19,013 nt of DNA from a bacterium (GCA_023249895.1 JAHFBS010000001.1:1-19013); one strand, 5' to 3'. Numbered from the stretch's first letter, positions 1 through 8,393 are shown. Program-made: numbers and translations. Notes: generated by a model from the sequence alone, not told the origin.

Positions 1-290
1 GCCATGTTGGTGGGAATGTACCAGAGTTGGGGCATAGGAAGACGCGCCTGGTAACAAAGTTCTTCAACCATTTCATAAATATTTGCATAACGCGTACGGT
101 CAAGCGGCTGCGCATCGTACATGCTCAAGACAATCTTGTCGGCAAAGAAATAAACGCCGAAGTTCATCAGGATTGAGATAATGAAAGCAATAACAAGACC
201 ATTGCTGCCACCAAGCCAATATCCCAACAAAAAGAACAAACCGCTTAAAGAACCAAGGAGCAATGCTGTTTTAATTTGATTGAGTATCAT
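1..290 (-). CDS. htpX: HtpX-like membrane zinc metalloprotease (M48), N-terminal part only
   Basis: This is the first 96 codons of a gene whose 3' end lies beyond the left window edge. The protein starts MILNQIKTALLLGSLSG, has two hydrophobic segments (about residues 8-24 and 30-48), then ADKIVLSMYDAQPLD and YEMVEELCYQARLPMPQLW. This order and wording match the N-terminus of HtpX, an inner-membrane M48 protease that degrades misfolded membrane proteins. The HEXXH zinc site would lie outside the window, so catalytic competence cannot be judged. I chose the ATG at 290 because an AAGGTGA ribosome binding site precedes it and overlaps the stop of the upstream regulator gene. The gap is 11 bases, so it is the last visible gene of the argS operon. 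HtpX is a stress protein in many bacteria, which agrees with a heat-shock-type regulator directly upstream. Confidence 0.9.
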   Translation of the reverse strand, partial: MILNQIKTALLLGSLSGLFFLLGYWLGGSNGLVIAFIISILMNFGVYFFADKIVLSMYDAQPLDRTRYANIYEMVEELCYQARLPMPQLWYIPTNM

Positions 291-301
291 GAAAATTCAC
301 C

Positions 302-850
302 TTACTTATCGTATTCAATTTCAATATCTTCAACCGAATCATCTTCAAGATCAGGAAGCAAATGAAGTGTTTTTGCCTTGGTTGCCGCCTTTTCAGCCCT
401 CTTTTTAGTCTGGGGTCTTTTGGCCATTTCGTCAACACGGGGAGGTGCTATTTCAATGAGATTTTCGTGTTTTTTCACCAAATTTTCTTTACGAATGACC
501 GCCAATCGCTCGGCTTGCTGCTTAATGTCTTCTTTAAATTTCTGGCTATGAACTTCTATTTCACTATCGGTGGCATTGAAGAGCTTATTCATTTCTTCTT
601 GCATGCGCCTGATTTTCTTCTGCAGCTTCAGAATCATTTCAACGCCTGAAAGATTAACCCCTAATTTGTGGGTCAAATAAATGACTTCTTCAAGACGATC
701 AACATCTTCTTCGGAAAAAAGGCGGGTATTGCCGGACGAACGCTTGGGCGTAATAAGTCCCTGCTTTTCGTACATACGAATTGTTTGCTGGTGAACAGAA
801 AACATTTTCGCAACTACCGAAATCGAGTAAAAACCCTTCCTGCGTCTCAT
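302..850 (-). CDS. HspR/MerR-family transcriptional regulator
   Basis: The predicted protein has 182 residues. A MerR-type winged helix-turn-helix occupies about residues 7-50: ISVVAKMFSVHQQTIRMYEK followed by GLITP and the wing GNTRLFSEEDV. The phrase VHQQTIRMYEKQGL is the hallmark of the HspR branch, whose members repress chaperone and protease genes. After it come a long charged, probably coiled-coil stretch (about 60-120), a Lys/Arg-rich segment, and an acidic tail ending EDIEIEYDK. I chose the ATG at 850 over longer starts at 874/877 or 997 because TCAAAGGAG lies at 857-865 with 6-base spacing; the longer starts would run into lepA. The gene lies 16 bases after lepA and 11 before htpX. 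HspR genes more often sit with dnaK or clpB, so this location is unusual. The target operator is not visible. Confidence 0.85.
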   Translation of the reverse strand: MRRRKGFYSISVVAKMFSVHQQTIRMYEKQGLITPKRSSGNTRLFSEEDVDRLEEVIYLTHKLGVNLSGVEMILKLQKKIRRMQEEMNKLFNATDSEIEVHSQKFKEDIKQQAERLAVIRKENLVKKHENLIEIAPPRVDEMAKRPQTKKRAEKAATKAKTLHLLPDLEDDSVEDIEIEYDK

Positions 851-866
851 ACCCTGCTCCTTTGAA

Positions 867-2699
867 TCATTCATCATGTTTAAGGACGGTGAGAAAGGCT
901 TCATGAGGAAGCTCAACGGTGCCAATTTGTTTAAGTTTCTTCTTACCCTCCTTCTGCTTCTCCAACAACTTCCTCTTTCGCGTAACGTCACCACCATAGC
1001 ATTTTGCTATAACATTTTTGCGCATAGCAGAGACGCTTTCGCGCGCAATAACTTTTGCACCGATTGCAGCTTGAATAGCGACTTCAAACATTTGGCGGTG
1101 AATAACATTGCGTAGTTTTTGCACAAGCTGGCGTCCGACATAAAATGATTTTTCGCGGTGCACAATAACTGAAAGCGCATCAACCGGCTTGCCATTGAGC
1201 AATATATTCATTTTGACCAAATCTGCCGGTTCGTATCCTGCTTGATCATAATCAAAGCTAGCATATCCAGCGCTCAAGGATTTAAGTTTGTCATAAAAGT
1301 CGGTGATGATTTCATTGAGCGGTAGTTTGTAACGCAACACAATACGCGTTTCGTCGATATAGTTCATCTCTTTTTGTTCAGCACGGCGCTCTTGGCAGAG
1401 CGTCATAATAGTGCCCAAATATTCTTTTGGGGTGATGATTGTCGCGTTAACGATCGGTTCGTAAACCTCTTCAATTTTTACTTCATCAGGAAACTTTGAT
1501 GGATTTTCAATATCTACTTCTTCGCCATTGGTCAGCTTTACTTTATAAAGTACCGTTGGCGAGGTAACGATAATTGAAGCATCGTATTCTTGTTCAAGTC
1601 GTTGCTTGAAAACATCCATATGCAAGAGGCCAAGAAACCCACAACGAAAACCCAAGCCAAGGGCCGCAGAGCTTTCTTTTTCTACATGCACGCTGGGGTC
1701 ATTAAGCGTCAATTTTTCAATAGCATCGCGAACGTGATCAAAATCTGAGGTATCAATAGGATAAATACCGGCAAATACCATTGGTTTTGCGGGGCGAAAT
1801 CCTGGTAACGCCTGAACCGGCTTTTTGGCATGATAAAATGTATCGCCAATACAAGCTTCTTTGACCGTCTTCATACCAGAAACAAGATATCCCACCTGTC
1901 CGGTATAAAGAGCTCCAGTTGAATACGGCTCTGGATACATAAGACCGATATCAAGGACTTCATACTGACGCCCGGTATGAGCGGCCATCACCATATCGCC
2001 TTTTTTAATCGATCCATCAATCACTTCAATAAGACAGATAACACCGCGATATTCATCAAACCAGGAATCAAACAAAAGTGCTTTGAGCGGCTGCTCTTCA
2101 GTACCTTGTGGCGGTTTGACGCGTTCAATGATGGCATTGAAAAGATTTTCGATACCAATGCCTGTCTTAGCCGAAATCAATAAAATATCATCACGTTCGA
2201 TATCAAACGCTTTATTCATTTCTTTGGCCACACGTTCAGGATCTGCATTGGCCATATCAATTTTGTTAATAGCAGGGATGATGATCAGATCTTGGTCGAA
2301 GGCAAGAAAGAAATTTGCCATCGTTTGTGCCTGTACCCCTTGGGCCGCATCAACCAACAGCACGGCACCTTGGCAGGCATATAATGAACGCGAGACTTCA
2401 TACGCAAAGTCAACGTGGCCAGGAGTATCGATCAAATTAAGGAGATAAATTTCACCCTTATATTCGTAGAAAAGAGAAGCCGTCTGAGCTTTGACCGTAA
2501 TACCGCGCTCACGCTCGACTTGAAGCTTATCCAAGAATTGCTCAACTTTTTGTCGACCTGATAAAGTTCCGGCAATCTCCAACAAGCGATCAGCAAGCGT
2601 TGACTTGCCGTGATCGATATGCGCAACGATCGAAAAGTTACGAATATTTTTTGGTGTAAATTTTTTTAAATCGAAATTAGCAATCTGCTCAATATTCAT
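867..2699 (-). CDS. lepA: Elongation factor 4 (LepA), translational GTPase
   Basis: The 610-residue protein is full length for LepA/EF4 (about 600). The G-domain motifs are present: AHIDHGKST (26-34, P-loop), RGITVKAQT (65-73, switch I), DTPGHVDF (91-98, switch II), NKIDM (145-149) and SAKTG. The EF4-specific downstream parts are also present: [20 protein letters not shown], the [10 protein letters not shown] segment, and a C-terminal domain ending [15 protein letters not shown]4 binds the ribosome and acts on translocation or initiation under stress; it is membrane-associated in some bacteria. The gene starts 12 bases after the crcB stop, with no clear Shine-Dalgarno sequence, so translational coupling to crcB is likely. 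Its 3' end carries the ribosome binding site of the following regulator gene. The family call is secure. Confidence 0.98.
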   Translation of the reverse strand: MNIEQIANFDLKKFTPKNIRNFSIVAHIDHGKSTLADRLLEIAGTLSGRQKVEQFLDKLQVERERGITVKAQTASLFYEYKGEIYLLNLIDTPGHVDFAYEVSRSLYACQGAVLLVDAAQGVQAQTMANFFLAFDQDLIIIPAINKIDMANADPERVAKEMNKAFDIERDDILLISAKTGIGIENLFNAIIERVKPPQGTEEQPLKALLFDSWFDEYRGVICLIEVIDGSIKKGDMVMAAHTGRQYEVLDIGLMYPEPYSTGALYTGQVGYLVSGMKTVKEACIGDTFYHAKKPVQALPGFRPAKPMVFAGIYPIDTSDFDHVRDAIEKLTLNDPSVHVEKESSAALGLGFRCGFLGLLHMDVFKQRLEQEYDASIIVTSPTVLYKVKLTNGEEVDIENPSKFPDEVKIEEVYEPIVNATIITPKEYLGTIMTLCQERRAEQKEMNYIDETRIVLRYKLPLNEIITDFYDKLKSLSAGYASFDYDQAGYEPADLVKMNILLNGKPVDALSVIVHREKSFYVGRQLVQKLRNVIHRQMFEVAIQAAIGAKVIARESVSAMRKNVIAKCYGGDVTRKRKLLEKQKEGKKKLKQIGTVELPHEAFLTVLKHDE

Positions 2700-2711
2700 G
2701 AATGATCATCA

Positions 2712-3089
2712 CTATTTCAAAAAAGCATTAAGGGCTACAACGCCCATCCAAACCGCCGCAATAGCCCCCACCGTGGTGACAACGGCATACAATGCGCCAT
2801 CAAAAAAACGATGCTGCTCAAAGGCAACAAAAACATCGCCGGCAAAAGCCGACATTGTGGTAAATCCGCCAAGAAATCCACTCATCATCAGTGCGCGCAT
2901 ATACGGAGAAACTTCTCCACGAGCGCACCATGCATAACACATACCAAACAAAAAACATCCTACGATGTTAACTAATAACGTTCCTAACGAAGAGGCTCCA
3001 TACAGAGCTGCAACCCCTTGGGTCGCTCCGTAGCGTAACAGGCTGCCGATTCCCCCACACACAATCATCCAGAAACAAAATGCTAGCAT
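2712..3089 (-). CDS. crcB: CrcB/Fluc fluoride channel
   Basis: The 125-residue protein has four hydrophobic segments and the Fluc signature: GGIGSLLRY (12-20), GTLLVNIVGCFLFG (36-49, with the conserved pore Asn 41) and GFLGGFTTMSAF (71-82). Fluc proteins form dual-topology dimers that passively export fluoride across the inner membrane. The usual TTFSTF element is TTMSAF here, so the first of the two pore phenylalanines is Met 79 and the second (Phe 82) is kept. Only one crcB copy is seen, consistent with a homodimer. The start at 3089 is supported by TAGGA eight bases upstream, formed at the argS stop codon; the gap to argS is 8 bases. No fluoride riboswitch could be recognised, as expected for an internal operon gene. 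Confidence 0.95.
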   Translation of the reverse strand: MLAFCFWMIVCGGIGSLLRYGATQGVAALYGASSLGTLLVNIVGCFLFGMCYAWCARGEVSPYMRALMMSGFLGGFTTMSAFAGDVFVAFEQHRFFDGALYAVVTTVGAIAAVWMGVVALNAFLK

Positions 3090-3097
3090 TCGTTTTC

Positions 3098-4795
3098 CTA
3101 CATTTTTTCTGGTTGCGTAAGTCCCAACAAATCAAGAACGGTAGCAAGCGTACGATGCACCATGAACACCATACACAAACGTGCGCGTGTTAACTCTGGC
3201 TTATCGGTATCAATGATTTTATTTTTGGTGTAATACGTATGCAATTTCTGTGCAAGATCAAGTGCGTAATACGATAACAAGTGAGTCTGATGCGTGGTAA
3301 CAATTGAACTTAAAACATCACGCAACGCAACTACTTTTTTAAGTAATGTATGTTCTTCTGAACTCACCTGTGCCATCGCTGCATCAAAATCGCTGTCCTG
3401 CATACGGCCACTACGCAGTTGGTCAATCCACTCATCAAATCCCTGATCGGTTGCTTTGACAAAAAGACTATTGATACGTACGTAGGCATATTGAATGTAA
3501 TACACCGGATTTTCATCAGTCTTTTTAAGCGCTGTTGCAAGATCAAAATCAAGTGGCGCATCGCTCTTACGATTTAAGAAAAAGAAGCGCGCTACATCAA
3601 CGCCCACCGTTTGCATAACATCGGCAAGTTCGGTAAAGGTACCAGCCCGCTTGGACATTTTGACCACCACATCACCTTCTTTAATGGTGACCAGTTGATA
3701 CAAAATAACTTCCAAATTATCGGCATTGTAGCCGAGCGAAGCCATCGTTGCTTTGAGCCGCTTAACGTATCCATGATGATCATGACCAAGAATATCAATA
3801 AGCGTGTCATAACCACGATCAAACTTATCTTTATGGTAGGCAATGTCGGCAGCAATGTAGGTTAACTCGCCATTGCTTTTACGGATAACACGATCTTTAT
3901 CATCACCAAACAGCGTTGATCTGAACCACAAAGCACCCTCTTGCTCATACACCAGATCTTTGCTTTTCATAAGCGTCAGCACACGATCAATTGCGCCGCT
4001 GTCATGCAATGTTTTTTCTGAATACCAGCGATCGAAGGTAATGCGATATTCAGCAAGGGTCGCTTTAACAAGATCTAATAAATTTTCTTTGGCATAAAGC
4101 TCAAAAAACTGATCACTTTTTTCGGTAATTTTTTCGCCCTGCTCAGCAACACAATCTTTGGCCATATCAACCAAATAAGCCCCTGCATAACCACCTTCAG
4201 GAATTTCTACCGTTTGTCCAAGTTGCTGGAGGCAACGTATTTTAAACGACTGACCCAACAGGTTAATCTGGTTTCCGGCATCGTTAATGTAGAACTCTTT
4301 ATCTACCTTGTGGCCCACAAAGGACAAAACCCGAGCTAACACATCGCCGATAATACCGCCACGACCATGTACCAAGTGAAGGGGACCGGTCGGATTGGCG
4401 CTGACAAATTCAATAAGGTATTTGCGGACTGGTTCACTGGGCTCGTTAGCAAAAAAATTCTTGTTTTGAACGTAGAGCTCGCCCAACAAAATACGCCAGG
4501 CATGCGGCGTGAGAGTAATATTCAAAAAACCTGGCCCTGCAATGGCAGAAGAGGCAACGATATCAGCACAATCACCATAAGTAAGTTCTTGTTGTAACTG
4601 CGCTGCGATCTCGCGCGGAGCACGCCCAATCACCTTTGCAATAATCATGGCAACATTGCAACTCACATCGCCGAAGTTATCATCAACTTCAGCGTTGATC
4701 TTAAATTCAAAACGAGCTAGTTGTTCGTCGTTCACCTTAAAAAGGGTCTTCGTTCGGTCAACAAGCACAAGTTTCAGACGGCCGAGTACGTTCAT
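3098..4795 (-). CDS. argS: Arginyl-tRNA synthetase
   Basis: The 565-residue protein is a class Ia ArgRS, which charges tRNA-Arg with arginine using ATP. An N-terminal Arg_tRNA_synt_N-like region comes first. The catalytic core follows: FVSANPTGPLHLVHGRGG (motif around residues 130-146), REFY/NDAGNQ-like FYINDAGNQ, and KMSKRAGTF (379-387). The C-terminal anticodon-binding domain includes NPVYYIQYAYVRINSL. The HIGH motif reads His140-Leu-Val-His143, with Val where Gly is nearly always found. I prefer ATG at 4795; an in-frame TTG at 4810 has no ribosome binding site, whereas GGTG lies just before 4795. It heads a five-gene minus-strand operon (argS-crcB-lepA-regulator-htpX). It is 83 bases from the outer-membrane protein gene upstream, and no terminator hairpin is obvious between them. 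Confidence 0.97.
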   Translation of the reverse strand: MNVLGRLKLVLVDRTKTLFKVNDEQLARFEFKINAEVDDNFGDVSCNVAMIIAKVIGRAPREIAAQLQQELTYGDCADIVASSAIAGPGFLNITLTPHAWRILLGELYVQNKNFFANEPSEPVRKYLIEFVSANPTGPLHLVHGRGGIIGDVLARVLSFVGHKVDKEFYINDAGNQINLLGQSFKIRCLQQLGQTVEIPEGGYAGAYLVDMAKDCVAEQGEKITEKSDQFFELYAKENLLDLVKATLAEYRITFDRWYSEKTLHDSGAIDRVLTLMKSKDLVYEQEGALWFRSTLFGDDKDRVIRKSNGELTYIAADIAYHKDKFDRGYDTLIDILGHDHHGYVKRLKATMASLGYNADNLEVILYQLVTIKEGDVVVKMSKRAGTFTELADVMQTVGVDVARFFFLNRKSDAPLDFDLATALKKTDENPVYYIQYAYVRINSLFVKATDQGFDEWIDQLRSGRMQDSDFDAAMAQVSSEEHTLLKKVVALRDVLSSIVTTHQTHLLSYYALDLAQKLHTYYTKNKIIDTDKPELTRARLCMVFMVHRTLATVLDLLGLTQPEKM

Positions 4796-4878
4796 AAAAG
4801 CACCAATCAATCAAAAAAAGTAATAATGGCCTTATAGTTTATCATGGAGCCTCCGCAATGCAAAAAAAGGCTTGTCTC

Positions 4879-6258
4879 TTAGAAATTCCACGTTGCACTG
4901 ACCCCAAGTGTGCCCCCTATCATGTCAGCGGGCCACATAAATTTGCTCAAAAAGGGATAATCGTACTCTATGCGAATGAAGGGCCCCCAGGATTTGAGCA
5001 GAACGGATGCATCATAGCCAGCCAAGAGGTGCAGGGTTTGCGTGTTCCATCCACGTAAACGTCGGTCACCATTGGCAACATTGTTCTGGGAAATCATATA
5101 GTAATTGGTTCCCCAATTAGCTTCATTCTGATTTTGCTCAATCACCGTTTGCAGAAACCAGTTTTGTTTCACTCGGTAAATAGTCGTCTCCTGTTTGGTA
5201 TATGAGTACCCAATCGTGGCGTAGAACCCTTTAAATAATTTATCAAATCGCGCATAGACGCCAACATCCCATACCGTTCCCTGATCGTTACCAACCCAGG
5301 CTGGTTTCTCAAGGATTATCCATCCGTTTTGTTGCTTATTCTTGTCCGTCATGAGTCTTCGGCGAGCATTGTCTCTGATAAATATGGTTGCCTCGCCCTG
5401 CAAACCAACCGTAACAAAATTCAAAACACACGTTTCAAGTCCACCTTGGATAAGTGCCGCATAATCATGGTTATAACCAAGTGGCACAGCAAAAGAATTA
5501 TCAACGTCTGCCTGAGATGCGCCAGCAATCAAAAATCCTGCTTGGGCAAAACCGCTCAACGAGGTAAGAAACTCTTTTTTGGATAATTCAGCACTTTTTT
5601 GCCAACCTAATGATACCACCCCATCACTCACCCCAGATTTTTTGAAAGTCCTCATCGGTTTAAGCCCAGCCTCGTGCATAATGACAGGTAATTTTTCGCT
5701 AATGAATGTATCCATGTTAACGGGGCCATAACTAGTATTAATTATTTCAGCTCCACGTCGATGTGGCTTGATGTGATCAATCTTTATATCACGTACAGGA
5801 AGATAGCCATGCAGATAAAATCCCCAAAAAAGATTTTGTTTCAGTTCAAAATCATATTCATTGATTTTGAAACGACCTGAATAATCGGCCATGCCGTCGT
5901 TAGGTCCAAGATTGGTCAGGTTATCAAATATACCAGTCTGATTTTGGTTCCAATAGGTCTGTGTTAAAGGGCCGGGCGTTTGAAGTCCTATGCCAAGACG
6001 TACCAGATTAAAGGGGCCTCGTTGGCTGAAAAGTGGGCGTCTATCCTCATGGACATTATAGGAATGGCTCGTCTTACCCGCTGCAAGTCGTGCGGAAATA
6101 AGCGTTGCCCAATCTTTAGTCTTATCGGTCGGCTCAGTTTGGAAAAAACTCGCGCGATAGAAGTTGGGTAAATCAAGCGCGCAAACCTGCATTACCATGC
6201 CAAGATTGCATACCACCAATGTAATCACCCTACCCATGCGCATAAGAAATGTTTTCAT
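4879..6258 (-). CDS. Predicted outer-membrane beta-barrel protein
   Basis: The 459-residue protein starts with a basic N-terminus and hydrophobic core (MKTFLMRMGRVITLVVCNLG), with a likely signal cleavage after VCA near residue 27. The mature part is rich in aromatic residues and alternating polar/apolar strands, such as FYATIGYSYTKQETTIYRV and LGVSATWNF at the very end. A terminal Phe after alternating residues is the classical outer-membrane assembly (BAM) signal. I do not recognise a named family; transport substrate or adhesion role is unknown. The start at 6258 has GAAGGG nine bases upstream; a second ATG at 6243 is less well placed. It lies upstream of argS on the same strand and diverges from the small secreted gene at 6453. 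The cytoplasmic alternative is unlikely given the signal peptide. Confidence 0.8.
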   Translation of the reverse strand: MKTFLMRMGRVITLVVCNLGMVMQVCALDLPNFYRASFFQTEPTDKTKDWATLISARLAAGKTSHSYNVHEDRRPLFSQRGPFNLVRLGIGLQTPGPLTQTYWNQNQTGIFDNLTNLGPNDGMADYSGRFKINEYDFELKQNLFWGFYLHGYLPVRDIKIDHIKPHRRGAEIINTSYGPVNMDTFISEKLPVIMHEAGLKPMRTFKKSGVSDGVVSLGWQKSAELSKKEFLTSLSGFAQAGFLIAGASQADVDNSFAVPLGYNHDYAALIQGGLETCVLNFVTVGLQGEATIFIRDNARRRLMTDKNKQQNGWIILEKPAWVGNDQGTVWDVGVYARFDKLFKGFYATIGYSYTKQETTIYRVKQNWFLQTVIEQNQNEANWGTNYYMISQNNVANGDRRLRGWNTQTLHLLAGYDASVLLKSWGPFIRIEYDYPFLSKFMWPADMIGGTLGVSATWNF

Positions 6259-6299
6259 GCTTCATACCCTTCAATGGTTCCTATAGCCTTGTCCCGTGT

Positions 6300-6328
6300 A
6301 GCTTAGCAACCAGAGAATCCAAAAGCAA
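6300..6328 (-). promoter_or_regulatory. Candidate promoter of the outer-membrane protein gene
   Basis: On the minus strand TTGCTT (6323-6328) is followed after 17 bases by TAAGCT (6300-6305). Transcription would start near 6293, leaving a leader of about 35 bases before the ATG at 6258. This is an eye-judged sigma70-like match only; the -10 is imperfect. Confidence 0.35.
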
Positions 6329-6452
6329 AGATGCTTAAAATGACGCCTGGAAGTAATATTGACAAAATGCCTTTTTTGCTCCACCTTTACTACCGTTAAA
6401 AGTTAATCTATCCAAAACATATTTACATCTCTATCCCAATAAGGAGGATCGC

Positions 6453-6728
6453 ATGTCACGTAATTTTGCAAATGCTCTGGCACTTGCTCTTGTTTTGGGA
6501 GTATGCTCAGTCGGTTTTATGAAGGCGGCAGATAAAGAAAATGCGCCAACACCAGAAACTGCACAAGTTGTTACCAAACCTACACAGGTCGTTGCAGAAA
6601 AAGCAGCTCTTCCACAGGCAACAGAAGAAATTGTTACGATCAATGATCAAATCGCCTGCAGAGATTTGAGCGACGATTCAGATTTTGATTTCAATCTTGA
6701 TGATGATGACGTTGATGACGATATCTAA
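6453..6728 (+). CDS. Small secreted protein with an Asp-rich tail
   Basis: The 91-residue protein has a clear signal peptide (MSRNFANALALALVLGVCSV, cleavage probably after MKA near residue 25). A short Pro/Thr/Val/Ala-rich linker follows, then a strongly acidic C-terminus ending DFDFNLDDDDVDDDI. A strong ribosome binding site, AAGGAGG at 6441-6447, precedes the ATG with 5-base spacing. It is a single-gene unit closed by the terminator at 6745-6779. I recognise no family. The Asp cluster could bind Ca2+ or other cations or keep the protein soluble, but this is inference. Export follows from the signal peptide; the final location (periplasm or outside) cannot be told. Confidence 0.8.
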   Translation: MSRNFANALALALVLGVCSVGFMKAADKENAPTPETAQVVTKPTQVVAEKAALPQATEEIVTINDQIACRDLSDDSDFDFNLDDDDVDDDI

Positions 6729-6744
6729 ATAAATTATAGATTGT

Positions 6745-6779
6745 AAAAAGGCCCGCTGGTTTCAGTGGGCCTTTTTTTT
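6745..6779. terminator. Bidirectional intrinsic terminator
   Basis: Stem arms GGCCCGCTG (6750-6758) and CAGTGGGCC (6763-6771) pair over nine positions with one G-T wobble and a 4-base loop. Eight T follow at 6772-6779 and five A precede at 6745-6749, so it can end transcription from both sides. It serves the plus-strand gene ending at 6728, and the T run overlaps the stop codon of rsmG arriving on the minus strand. Confidence 0.9.
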
Positions 6780-7416
6780 ATTTGGGTAATCCCATAAAAA
6801 TTAATTTACGTTCTTTGTGTCCAAGCCGATAGGTTTCGGTGCGTTGGATGAAAGGCTGCGCTTTAGGGTGTGGTTCCCAGTCTTTTGATGCCCAATACGC
6901 TAACGTTGCAGTATTATAATGGCAGGCGGGTTTAAAAACACGAATCAGTTCAAGATCTTCAAGCGCAGCTCGGGTAACAAAAAGATCAATCTTATAGTCG
7001 GTCGTGCGCAAAAAGGTACGCCAATCAACAGCACAAATTTCAATGTCAGTAAGCCCTAAAATCTTAATAACATCGGCCAAAAATCCTTGTTTCTTTTTAT
7101 TTACTTCAAGAAGGACAACTTTAAGGTGGGGAAACATAATTTTTAGGGGGATTCCAGGGAAGCCACCACCCGTTCCGATATCAGCAACTGATGTAATCGT
7201 TGTTAGATCAATAAAGCCGGCAAGGGCTAAAGAATCTTCAAAATGTTGTCGGACAACGCCCGAAAGTTCGGTATGCGCGGTAATATTAAAAAATTCATTG
7301 CATTCCAAAAGGTACGCCGCATAACGCTGAAATTGCAGCAATTGTTCTTTGGTTGGCTTAACATCCTCTTGGAACTCAGCCCAAACCTTCTCGGCAGGCT
7401 TTTGTCGTATCTTCAT
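6778..7416 (-). CDS. rsmG: 16S rRNA (guanine527-N7)-methyltransferase
   Basis: The 212-residue protein matches RsmG/GidB, which methylates N7 of G527 in 16S rRNA using S-adenosylmethionine; loss in other bacteria can give low-level streptomycin resistance. Seen are FFNITAHTE (42-50, equivalent to the NLTAI motif), RQHFEDSLAL (56-65), the SAM-binding loop ADIGTGGGFPGIPLKI (78-93), VVLLEVNKKKQGFL and VTRAAL. The length is normal for the family. The ATG at 7416 has AGAGGA about seven bases upstream. The gene stands alone on the minus strand: its usual partner mnmG is not nearby. Upstream it diverges from the secreted protein gene at 7518, and it ends inside the shared terminator. Confidence 0.96.
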   Translation of the reverse strand: MKIRQKPAEKVWAEFQEDVKPTKEQLLQFQRYAAYLLECNEFFNITAHTELSGVVRQHFEDSLALAGFIDLTTITSVADIGTGGGFPGIPLKIMFPHLKVVLLEVNKKKQGFLADVIKILGLTDIEICAVDWRTFLRTTDYKIDLFVTRAALEDLELIRVFKPACHYNTATLAYWASKDWEPHPKAQPFIQRTETYRLGHKERKLIFMGLPK

Positions 7417-7517
7417 GCTGTTGTCCTCTCTATGGGAGATTAATAGCTTTTAAGGGGCCCACTTTGATAAAGTAGTATTAGTATAAGGGGTTTTATAGGG
7501 AAATCACGGGGGGAGCC

Positions 7518-8183
7518 ATGAAGTGGTCAAAACACACACTTACTATCATTTTGGTGCTACTTACCAATACACAACTCTGCGCAGATAGCCGAATCATTAT
7601 ATATCTGACACATCCGCAGAGGGAAGTTATTACCGGCGCCGGGCAAACGCTGAAAAATTATAAAGACCTACCGCTCAGCGGTTTTGCTTGCATTTACGCC
7701 GGTTATATGGATATGTCCGATACTGATGGACTTGTATCCTTCCCCTTGCGCCATACATCGCCCAAAATATACGTTGCCATAACGCCACGTATTGAACTAG
7801 CCAATGTCAAAGAGAATACCTACTCTCATCGCAAGCTTGTCCCCGGTCAGCCGGCTATTATATACAAATTTGAGCGCAAAACAGATACAAAAAACAACTT
7901 GTATTGGGAGGTAACAACAGAAAAAATACCTGCCGACTTAACCATCAATCCTCTTGCCATTGTCATCATCACCAATCCACACAACATTTACCTACCCACG
8001 GGGAGTTTTATCTGTACGGACGGAGGGCAAATGGTACTCCCACCATTCTATGTTGTTGGACGCAATGATAATAAAGATGCCCTTTCTTACATCTTAGGAA
8101 TCAAACGTCTTTTTGAACCAATTAGCAAAGAAGAAAAGAAGATAAACGACAACGCCACACAACAACTGATCAAAACCATATAA
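7518..8183 (+). CDS. Secreted protein of unknown function
   Basis: The 221-residue protein begins with a signal peptide (MKWSKHTLTIILVLLTNTQL, likely cleaved after CADS or at LCA, residues 20-23). The mature part is beta-strand-rich (RIIIYLTHPQREVITG, PKIYVAITPRIELA, LAIVIITNPHNIYLP) with a charged helical C-terminus containing SKEEKKIND. I recognise no family. The ribosome binding site is a G-rich GGGGGGAG at 7508-7515, ending two bases before the ATG, so it is stronger in sequence than in spacing. It is the first gene of a three-gene plus-strand unit; the lipoprotein gene follows after 12 bases. Periplasmic or surface location is inferred from the signal peptide. Confidence 0.75.
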   Translation: MKWSKHTLTIILVLLTNTQLCADSRIIIYLTHPQREVITGAGQTLKNYKDLPLSGFACIYAGYMDMSDTDGLVSFPLRHTSPKIYVAITPRIELANVKENTYSHRKLVPGQPAIIYKFERKTDTKNNLYWEVTTEKIPADLTINPLAIVIITNPHNIYLPTGSFICTDGGQMVLPPFYVVGRNDNKDALSYILGIKRLFEPISKEEKKINDNATQQLIKTI

Positions 8184-8195
8184 AGGAGGTGTGGG

Positions 8196-8378
8196 ATGTT
8201 TCGTCTATTACTAACACTTTTGAGTCTTATATTCATTGGATTGTTATTCCTGACAGGCTGTGGTAAAGAAAGGACATATTGGCCCGAGCGTGAATACCGC
8301 AAACATAAAGTTGAACCAATAACACGCTATGATGAACGCAATCTTACTAATCACCTGAAAGTCCCACCAACCAATTAA
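8196..8378 (+). CDS. Small lipoprotein
   Basis: This 60-residue protein has a hydrophobic N-terminus and a lipobox, LTGC, with Cys 22 as the lipidated residue. The mature peptide is only about 39 residues, highly charged and basic (GKERTYWPEREYRKHKVEP). A strong AAAGGAGG at 8183-8190 precedes the ATG. The gene lies 12 bases after the secreted protein gene and 15 before the cysteine-rich gene, so it is probably cotranscribed with both. Such short lipoproteins can be membrane anchors or entericidin-like; I see no match and assign no function. Confidence 0.75.
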   Translation: MFRLLLTLLSLIFIGLLFLTGCGKERTYWPEREYRKHKVEPITRYDERNLTNHLKVPPTN

Positions 8379-8393
8379 TAAGAGGAGAAATAG

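Noticed and set aside
851..997. A 49-residue N-terminal extension of the HspR-type regulator
   Set aside because: It lies mostly inside lepA, is Arg-rich out-of-frame sequence, and the strong AAAGGAG site supports the ATG at 850.
4796..4878. Fluoride riboswitch or terminator ahead of the argS-crcB operon
   Set aside because: The 83-base gap has a T run but no stem before it and none of the conserved fluoride-riboswitch layout that I could recognise.
6359..6364. Perfect TTGACA as a promoter for the gene at 6453
   Set aside because: No acceptable -10 occurs 16-19 bases downstream (only CACCTT-like sequence), so I did not list it.
7004..7324. A 106-residue plus-strand frame
   Set aside because: It is a shadow of rsmG, has no ribosome binding site, and the rsmG motifs on the minus strand are unambiguous.
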